Source: DATAAZ01 sp036259875 (GTDB lineage: Bacteria; Actinomycetota; Thermoleophilia; Gaiellales; Gaiellaceae). From it: a stretch of DNA of 21,471 bases. The notes below the pieces were generated by a model. The model ran no database searches and was not told where the DNA came from. It saw only the letters and a program-made list of their open reading frames with translations. The stretch spans positions 1 to 21,471 of the forward strand of contig DATAAZ010000009.1 in NCBI GenBank assembly GCA_036259875.1. Direction: 5' to 3'. Below are positions 13,914 through 19,129 of the stretch, piece by piece. A program made the translations under genes and the position numbers. Each line of letters begins with the position of its first letter. The stretch's first letter is position 1.

Positions 13914-14414
13914 TTACGAAGCGCTGGTGCCGGCCGCGAGCAGACCGTCCATCTGGCCGACCGACTGCTGCAGGCCCTCGAGTGCGCCCATCTCGATCAG
14001 CTTGTCCATCGCCTCGCGGGACTCGTAGGTCGACCGGATCTCCATCCGCGTTCCGTCATCACGTTCGCGGAGCTGCACTTCGACGTTGATCACAGGCATG
14101 TCCTCGTTGGGCGTTCCGTCGTCGTTCGCGAAGCCGTCGGTGAATTGCAGCGACGTCGGCGGATCGACGGATGTGACGCGCCACCAGCCGCGCGGCTGAT
14201 CGCCCTCCGGGCCGGTCATGAAGTAGGTGACCTCGCCGCCTGGGGACAGGTCGTGCTTCTCGAAGGTCGCGGGGTAGGTCGGCGGACCCCACCAGCGCTC
14301 CAACTTGCGCGGATCGGCCCATAGCTGCCAGACCTCGTCAATCGGAGCGTCGAAGTCGGCCACCAGGGTAGTCGTCAGGTTGTCGTAGTCCTTGTCGACG
14401 CTCGTCACGCTCAT
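13914..14414 (-). CDS. SRPBCC-domain protein (AHSA1/activator of Hsp90 ATPase-like)
   Basis: The 166-residue protein has a START-like helix-grip fold with a large hydrophobic cavity. Diagnostic segments are VADFDAPIDEVWQLWADPRKLERWWGPP (quoted as VADFDAPIDEVWQLW and RKLERWWGPP), GGEVTYFMTGPEG, VDPPTSLQFTDGF, and a C-terminal helix MDKLIEMGALEGLQQSVGQM. This is the actinobacterial AHSA1-like group, which may bind a small lipophilic molecule; it is unlikely to be a true Hsp90 co-chaperone. The ATG at 14414 overlaps the stop of the ArsR gene by the ATGA arrangement, giving translational coupling. ArsR-SRPBCC pairs are frequent in actinobacteria. A longer upstream frame is rejected because it would run through the ArsR gene. 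Confidence 0.88.
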   Translation of the reverse strand: MSVTSVDKDYDNLTTTLVADFDAPIDEVWQLWADPRKLERWWGPPTYPATFEKHDLSPGGEVTYFMTGPEGDQPRGWWRVTSVDPPTSLQFTDGFANDDGTPNEDMPVINVEVQLRERDDGTRMEIRSTYESREAMDKLIEMGALEGLQQSVGQMDGLLAAGTSAS

Positions 14415-14785
14415 TCTGTGGTGTCCTCCTCTGAGTTCGTCGTTCGCGGTCTCGGCCGCCGCGTAAGCAGGTCCGACATCCGCTCGGCGCGGGCGCGCCA
14501 CGTCAGTTCGAGCTCGTCGAGAACCTGTCGCACCCGGTCCACAGCGGTGAGGTCGGTACGTACGAGCTGTTCTCGCCCGCGCCGCTCCTTCGTGACCAGG
14601 CCCGCCCGTTCCAACACCGCGACGTGCTTCTGCACCGCCGCGAAGCTCATCGGGTACGCGTCAGCCAGACGCGACACCGACGGGTCTTCCCCGGCGCAGC
14701 GGCGAAGGATGTCCCGGCGGGTGGCGTCCGAGAGCGCGTGGAACAGGTCGTCCACCCCCTCGTCCGTGAGCTCGTCTACAACCAT
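14411..14785 (-). CDS. ArsR-family winged-helix repressor
   Basis: This 124-residue regulator has the winged helix-turn-helix LFHALSDATRRDILRRC, then SRLADAYPMSFAAVQKHVAV, LERAGLVTKERRGREQLVRT (about 12-75), the standard ArsR/HTH_20 arrangement. The usual metal-binding ELCVCDL motif is absent, as in the group paired with SRPBCC proteins. The ATG at 14785 lies inside a perfect palindrome and no ribosome binding site fits it; with the -10 box placed nine bases upstream, the transcript is probably leaderless. The reading frame extends upstream to 14926 without family sequence. It is the first gene of a two-gene operon with the SRPBCC protein and is probably autoregulated. Confidence 0.9.
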   Translation of the reverse strand: MVVDELTDEGVDDLFHALSDATRRDILRRCAGEDPSVSRLADAYPMSFAAVQKHVAVLERAGLVTKERRGREQLVRTDLTAVDRVRQVLDELELTWRARAERMSDLLTRRPRPRTTNSEEDTTE

Positions 14786-14822
14786 TCGGTTGTACGTTAG
14801 AGCAAGCCGCCGCCCCGCGCAA
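14777..14822 (-). promoter_or_regulatory. ArsR operon promoter with operator over the start codon
   Basis: The palindrome TACAACC (14777-14783), four bases, GGTTGTA (14788-14794) is perfect in its 7-bp arms. On the minus strand the ATG start codon lies in its centre. Just upstream are TAACGT (14799 to 14794), a fair -10 box, and TTGCGC (14822 to 14817), a -35 box 17 bases away. RNA would start within a few bases of the ATG, so repressor binding would cover the start site and the -10 edge. Confidence 0.7.
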
Positions 14823-14883
14823 TTGATGTGCCGCGGAGCATCCACGAACCGAGAACGGCGGGACAGCACCGGCGCTCGCGACG

Positions 14884-15097
14884 CTAAGAAGCTACGGAAG
14901 CTGGTTTGCGCACACCGCTCGAGCACGTGACGCGCTCGGCGGGTTGAATTCCGCGTCAGACGATCTCCGCGGCAAGCGGGTCCAGGTCATCGACGAAGAT
15001 CGTGACGAGCGCCCCGCCGGGCGCATGCGGTCCTCGTCGACGCGGCGCGGTCGTCGCGGACACGGATGCCGGCGAATAGGTCGACCCGCTTGCTCCT
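14884..15097 (-). pseudogene. VOC-family (glyoxalase/bleomycin-resistance fold) protein, decayed
   Basis: The minus strand reads SKRVDLFAGIRVRDDRAA, then in another frame HAPGGALVTIFVDDLDPLAAEIV, a TGA, then RGIQPAERVTCSSGVRK (quoted in separate pieces). This matches a VOC subfamily that normally reads MSKVDLFAGIPVRDYAAA, then GHALVTIFVDDLD, AEIAERGIEPAERE and NGVRKVTYRDPDGNE. About 40 residues are deleted from the middle, there is one frame change and an in-frame stop, and the end is replaced. The codon in the start position is AGG instead of ATG. These independent lesions make a sequencing error an unlikely cause. Confidence 0.75.
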
Positions 15098-15146
15098 GCC
15101 CTTCAGCGAGCTGCCCAGCCCGTGCGCTTTTGCTACGGACGTATGC

Positions 15147-15710
15147 TCAAGCGCTTCGCTGACGTCCCCGACGGCGCCTAGGCGCGAGCTCGCGTTCGAC
15201 GTCGTCCACCCACGCGAGATGAGCTTCGAGGAGCCGCCGCGCGAGGCGGAGGTTGAGGAGCAGGTACTTCCGCCGGTGCGGCAACGTCTCCGCCACCTTC
15301 TCCGACTCGTCGAGGCGCGCGGAGAGGTCGGCGATCTCGCCGCGGAGGGCCGTGATACTGTCGCGCACCGGTTCCTCGCCGACGAGATCGGCGGCGAGCA
15401 CTCGCGTGATCCCCTGGTGATCCATGCGGGGGAACGGCGTCGGCTTCGGGACCCACTCGCGCAGCTCGGCTAGGCCCTTCTCGGTCAGCGTGTAGTGCGT
15501 GCGCTCGCGGGTCTTCCCCGGCTCCTTCCGCGCGGCCAGATACCCGAGACGCTCGAGCCGCTTTGGCTCGGCGTAATACTGGCTCGGCGCGTCGTAGGCG
15601 TAGATGCGACCGCGGTGCGCCATCCGAACGAGGTCGTGCGCGCCCGCGCCGCCCCGTCCGACGAGAGCGAGAAGCCGGTATGAGAATGCGGAAAGCCTCG
15701 GTGTTGACAC
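15147..15710 (-). CDS. PadR-family transcriptional regulator
   Basis: The 187-residue regulator has an N-terminal winged helix (about 8-80: LSAFSYRLLALVGRGGAGAH, SQYYAEPKRLERLGYLAARK, RTHYTLTEKGLAELREW), in which the YYAEPKRLERLGYL recognition and wing region is typical of PadR. The C-terminal part (about 95-170) is the charged helical dimerisation domain of Vir-type PadR proteins. The reading frame is open far upstream, so the start is a choice: GTG at 15710 gives MSTPRLSAFSYRL. GGAGG lies about 18 bases further up, poorly spaced, so the start is uncertain. It is divergent from the FAD oxidase gene, and the gap holds a palindrome that recurs at two other promoters near 19 kb. It is the best candidate for their common repressor. 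Confidence 0.88.
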   Translation of the reverse strand: MSTPRLSAFSYRLLALVGRGGAGAHDLVRMAHRGRIYAYDAPSQYYAEPKRLERLGYLAARKEPGKTRERTHYTLTEKGLAELREWVPKPTPFPRMDHQGITRVLAADLVGEEPVRDSITALRGEIADLSARLDESEKVAETLPHRRKYLLLNLRLARRLLEAHLAWVDDVERELAPRRRRGRQRSA

Positions 15711-15748
15711 CGCTCTGGGCGACGCAATAACCTCCGATTCAGAGTCTA
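15704..15748 (+). promoter_or_regulatory. FAD-oxidase promoter with shared palindromic operator (site A)
   Basis: TTGACA (15704-15709), an 18-base spacer, and TAACCT (15728-15733) make a good vegetative promoter. The operator CTCCGA, T, TCAGAG (15732-15744) overlaps the end of the -10 box and covers the expected start near 15740. The wider 21-base element starting at TAA (15728) matches 17 of 21 positions of the perfect palindrome at 19022-19042. A ribosome binding site AGGTGA follows at 15751-15756. The -35 overlaps the padR start codon on the other strand. Confidence 0.6.
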
Positions 15749-15761
15749 ACAGGTGATCCAG

Positions 15762-17198
15762 ATGAGGCGCATGGCAGTGCAGATGACGGCGCTCGACGGA
15801 GACATCATCAAGATCGAGGCGGCGGCCCTCGATGAATTCTCGGCGACGCTCGAGGGGCAGGTGCTTCAGCGCGGCGATCCCGGCTTCGCCGAGCCGATCC
15901 GGATCTGGAACGGCATGGTCTCGAGGACGCCTGCCTTCGTCGTTCAGCCCGCCTCCGTCAATGACGTGCGCGAGTCGATCCGGTTCGCCCGCACGAACGG
16001 GATCCTCCTCTCGATCAAGGGCGGCGGTCATAACATCGCCGGCACGGCGCTCGCCGACGGTGGCCTCACGCTCGACATGTCGCAGATGAGAGGCGTCGAC
16101 GTCGATGCGGAGCGGCGGTTGGCGCGGGTCGGGCCGGGGTGCCTTCTACGCGACGTCGATCGGGCAACCCAGAACCACGGGCTGGCGACGGTCCTCGGCA
16201 TGGTCTCGGAGACCGGCGTTGCCGGGTTGACGCTGGGCGGAGGCTTCGGCTACCTGACGCGCCGCTTCGGCTGGACGGTGGACAACCTCGACGAGGTCGA
16301 AATCGTGACGGCCGACGGCGAGGTTCGGCGGGCCGCCCGAGACGAGCACGAAGACCTGTTCTGGGCGCTTCGTGGCGGCGGAGGCAATTTCGGTGTGGCG
16401 ACCCGCTTCGTCTTTCGCCTACACGAGGTCGGACCCGAGATCACCGGTGGGCTCGTCGCCTGGGACGGCGACGACGCAGGCGAAGTCCTTCGGCTCTACC
16501 AGGAGGTCGCGGAGACAGCTCCGCGCGATCTGACCCTCGCGATCATGGTGCGACTGGCACCGGCGGCCCCGTTCGTGCCCGAGCGCTGGCACGGGAAACC
16601 GATCGTCGTCGTGATCGCCTGCCATACGGGCGACCCGTCTCGCGCCGCTCGCGACGTCGCACGGCTTCGGACATTCGGGCGACCGATCGTCGACCTGATC
16701 GCGCAGAAGCCGTACGTGGAGCAGCAGTCGATGTTCGATGGGTCGCAGCCCGGGGGCATGCACCAGGAGTGGAGGGCCGAGTTCCTGTCTCGCCTCTCCG
16801 CGGAGGTGCTCGAGACCTTTCGGCAGCAGGGCGCCGGAATGCGGTCGCCCATGTCCCAGCTCATGATCTTTCAACTCGGCGGCGCTCTCGCCGACCGTGA
16901 CGCCACGGCTACCTCGTTCGGGAACCGCGACGCCGACGCCTTCTTCGCCTCCGCCGGCTGCTGGCCGCCCGCCGCGCCGGAGCACGAGAACGACCACGCG
17001 TGGGCGCGGAGCGCGTGGGAGGCGATCCGTCCGTATTCGACCGGCGGCAACTACGTCAACGCCCAGGCCGCGGACGACGACGACGCGCGGCTGCGGGCGG
17101 CCTACCGAGAGAGCTTCGAGCGGTTGGCGGCGCTGAAGGCGGTCTACGACCCGGACAACCTGTTCCGCGTCAACCGGAACATCCCGCCCGCTCCGTAG
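15762..17198 (+). CDS. FAD-linked oxidase, berberine-bridge-enzyme (BBE)-like
   Basis: This flavoenzyme of about 478 residues would oxidise a small organic substrate with molecular oxygen. It has the PCMH-type FAD domain, with SIKGGGHNIAG carrying the histidine expected to bond covalently to FAD (about residue 90), GVAGLTLGGGFGYLTRRFG and DNLDEVEIVTADG, FWALRGGGGNFGV, and the C-terminal BBE motif YVNAQAADDDD, YRESFERLAALKAVYDPDNLFRVNRNI (in pieces). The second cysteine link of plant BBE enzymes is not evident. The ATG at 15762 is preferred because AGGTGA precedes it; GTG 15753 and ATG 15771 are also in frame. The last 29 bases overlap the convergent TrkA-RyR gene. The gene is divergent from padR and shares its operator type with the genes at 19 kb. 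Confidence 0.92.
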   Translation: MRRMAVQMTALDGDIIKIEAAALDEFSATLEGQVLQRGDPGFAEPIRIWNGMVSRTPAFVVQPASVNDVRESIRFARTNGILLSIKGGGHNIAGTALADGGLTLDMSQMRGVDVDAERRLARVGPGCLLRDVDRATQNHGLATVLGMVSETGVAGLTLGGGFGYLTRRFGWTVDNLDEVEIVTADGEVRRAARDEHEDLFWALRGGGGNFGVATRFVFRLHEVGPEITGGLVAWDGDDAGEVLRLYQEVAETAPRDLTLAIMVRLAPAAPFVPERWHGKPIVVVIACHTGDPSRAARDVARLRTFGRPIVDLIAQKPYVEQQSMFDGSQPGGMHQEWRAEFLSRLSAEVLETFRQQGAGMRSPMSQLMIFQLGGALADRDATATSFGNRDADAFFASAGCWPPAAPEHENDHAWARSAWEAIRPYSTGGNYVNAQAADDDDARLRAAYRESFERLAALKAVYDPDNLFRVNRNIPPAP

Positions 17199-19005
17199 CG
17201 TCCCGAATCGGGACGTCCGCCGGTGTATCGGCGCCGGGTGCGGCACCGTCGACGCGAACGATTCGCAGCCCCGCTTGCGCGAGGTACCGCGGCAGGTTGC
17301 GCACGGTGTTTCGGTCGTACTCTCGCTGCTTCTCGGGCATCTGCTCCCAGGGGATCAGCCAGGGCGTCCGCTTGCGCCGAAGGTCCTTCGGCCCCGGTGC
17401 ATACGTCCACCCGTCGAGCAGCCGTTCCGCCATCCACCGGTCGTGCTCCAGGCGCGCGAGGTACTCAACTTCGCGGGCGCTGAGCGCGGGCGTCTGGCCG
17501 CTCCAGTCGTCGAGCGGGGCGAGCGCGCAGCCGATGGCTTGGAGCTTCGCGGGGACGTGGTCGGCCTGTCGCCGATTCGACTCGCGCAGGCTTTCGGGCA
17601 GCTGCTGCCAGTCGACCATGGACGGGTTCGTAGCCGGCGTCTGACCCTCGGCGGCCTGCTTGCGGCAGTACTCCTCGTGCATCGCGCGCGCGATGATTTC
17701 GTTTCGCGTCCGCCCGGCGAGCAGCTCGGCGGTGCATGTGCGCTCGAGCAGGCTGAACGTCTCGAGCGCGCCGTACGCGCGTACGAGCTCCGGCAACCCG
17801 CCTGCGCGGGCGACTCGCACGACGAGCGCGACCTCGCGGCGGCGGAGCCGCTGCCCGACGGAGAGCGCGGCTGCGAGCGCCCGCCCCTCGTCCTCGAGGC
17901 AGACGTAGACGGTGGCCGCGTCCCCAAAAAACGGCGCTCGCACGAATCCGGGCGACGCGACCTCGATCGCGTGGGGGACGAGCTCGCAGAGGCGATCGAG
18001 GGGCGGATAGCGAAGCGAGAGCAGCTCCGCCGCGGTTTCTGCGTCTCGATCGACGAGCGTGATCCGCGGCCGGCGCGTCGCATCCGAGTTGGCGGTCAGC
18101 CAATCGCGTGCGGCGCCGACGACGAGTGCCCTCGCGAGCTCGTCGCTGCCGACGACGACCAGATGATCGTTACCGTCGGCGAAGGGCGGATGCTCGCTTA
18201 GCCACGCCTGCGCGCCACGCTCGAACACGTTGAAGAACTCGAGCCGGAACCGCTCACCGTTGCCGCCCGTTACGCCACTAGCAGCCAACAGGTCGCACAG
18301 ATCCACGTCGACGACGTGGACGAGCGCCGTGACCACCGCGTATCCCCGGCGCTGCGCGGCGAGATCGCGCGTCTGAGCCGCGACGCGGGCGTTTGTCGCA
18401 TCGTCCCCGGCCACGGCAACGACGTACCGAGCCCGCTCGGCGCCTACGCGCCGCAGCACCGACTCCTCACGCGCGTCGCCCACCACGACGACGATTCCGC
18501 GCGCACGGGCTGCGGCGACCTGCGAGGAGCTCGGATCCCGCTCGACCGCCAGCACGCGCTCGCCTTGCTCACGGAACGACTCCGCGATCAGCCGCCCCTT
18601 CTCGCCGAGCCCGCAAACGACGACGTGGCCGCGCCAGAACCTTGCCCTTAGTGCCTGCAACTCGTCCCTGAACACCGCCGCGAGCGCCTGCAACGCCGCG
18701 GAGAGCGCAACCGCCGGCGCCAGAAACCGTGCGACGTTGAGCTCCCACGGCACCGGCGGCCTCACGTCGCCCGACTCGAGCGGGAACAGCCGCAGCGCGA
18801 GATACAGAAGGTCCGCGAACGAGCGATCCTGGCCCGACGTGTCGCCGTGCCGGCGGAACCCGACGATCCCGAGCGCGAGCGCAACGAGAAACAGCAGCGC
18901 AAGGACGTACCAGTGGTAGTCGGCCCATAGCGACCGCGGGTTCGTCCGCACGGGGCGCCCCAGCCACTTCTGGCGGCCACCGAATTCCCGCCACGGTGAA
19001 GTCAC
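17170..19005 (-). CDS. Membrane TrkA/RCK-like protein with C-terminal RyR domain
   Basis: The protein has 611 residues from the GTG at 19005. Two transmembrane helices (WYVLALLFLVALALGIVGF, about 32-50; about 89-110) flank a loop, LLYLALRLFPLESG, that lies where a K+ channel would have its filter but has no TVGYG. A TrkA_N Rossmann domain follows (HVVVCGLGEKGR, NAD-binding GxGxxG near 132), then a second Rossmann-like domain (DHLVVVGSDELARAL and on). The C-terminal RyR domain (about 512-585) has LEHDRWMAERLLDGWTYAPG, TPWLIPWEQMPEKQREYDRN and LAQAGLRIV. It is probably a membrane-bound sensor of a nucleotide-like ligand. A longer start, ATG 19086, is in frame but lies over the divergent promoter's -35; GGAG at 19017-19020 supports 19005. 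It overlaps the convergent oxidase gene by 29 bases. Confidence 0.85.
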   Translation of the reverse strand: MTSPWREFGGRQKWLGRPVRTNPRSLWADYHWYVLALLFLVALALGIVGFRRHGDTSGQDRSFADLLYLALRLFPLESGDVRPPVPWELNVARFLAPAVALSAALQALAAVFRDELQALRARFWRGHVVVCGLGEKGRLIAESFREQGERVLAVERDPSSSQVAAARARGIVVVVGDAREESVLRRVGAERARYVVAVAGDDATNARVAAQTRDLAAQRRGYAVVTALVHVVDVDLCDLLAASGVTGGNGERFRLEFFNVFERGAQAWLSEHPPFADGNDHLVVVGSDELARALVVGAARDWLTANSDATRRPRITLVDRDAETAAELLSLRYPPLDRLCELVPHAIEVASPGFVRAPFFGDAATVYVCLEDEGRALAAALSVGQRLRRREVALVVRVARAGGLPELVRAYGALETFSLLERTCTAELLAGRTRNEIIARAMHEEYCRKQAAEGQTPATNPSMVDWQQLPESLRESNRRQADHVPAKLQAIGCALAPLDDWSGQTPALSAREVEYLARLEHDRWMAERLLDGWTYAPGPKDLRRKRTPWLIPWEQMPEKQREYDRNTVRNLPRYLAQAGLRIVRVDGAAPGADTPADVPIRDATERAGCSG

Positions 19006-19021
19006 GACGTAGCGATCTCCG

Positions 19022-19065
19022 TAAGCTCCGATTCGGAGCTTATATCCCGAATTCAAGCGCGTCAA
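19022..19065 (-). promoter_or_regulatory. TrkA-RyR promoter with perfect 21-bp palindromic operator (site B)
   Basis: The arms TAAGCTCCGA (19022-19031) and TCGGAGCTTA (19033-19042) are exact inverted copies around a central T. On the minus strand TTGACG (19065 to 19060), 17 bases, then TAAGCT (19042 to 19037) form a promoter whose -10 box is the outer end of the palindrome. Transcription would start inside the palindrome, near 19030. The same relation of -10 box and operator is found at the FAD-oxidase promoter. Confidence 0.65.
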
Positions 19066-19079
19066 CGAAGCGGCCCGCG

Positions 19080-19122
19080 TTGACATAGCTCCGATCCGGA
19101 GTTATAAGGTCTGATTCGGATT
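19080..19122 (+). promoter_or_regulatory. STAND-ATPase promoter with operator sites C and D
   Basis: TTGACA (19080-19085), exactly 17 bases, then TATAAG (19103-19108) is the best vegetative promoter in the window. Site C fills the spacer: ATAGCTCCGA (19085-19094), T, CCGGAGTTAT (19096-19105), matching its mirror at 8 of 10 positions. A weaker copy, site D (TCTGA, T, TCGGA at 19110-19120), lies at the expected start, 20 bases from C centre to centre. The leader to the ATG at 19130 is about 15 bases without a clear ribosome binding site. Confidence 0.65.
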
Positions 19123-19129
19123 TTTCTCG

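Noticed and set aside
15711..16031. Upstream extension of the PadR frame to 16031
   Set aside because: It would run through the divergent promoter and into the FAD oxidase gene, and the extra residues are the oxidase's antisense.
16419..17246. 275-residue minus-strand frame opposite the FAD oxidase
   Set aside because: Low-complexity shadow frame with no motif; the plus-strand frame has full BBE/FAD signatures.
17275..18201. 308-residue plus-strand frame opposite the TrkA-RyR gene
   Set aside because: Antisense shadow; the minus strand has transmembrane, Rossmann and RyR signatures.
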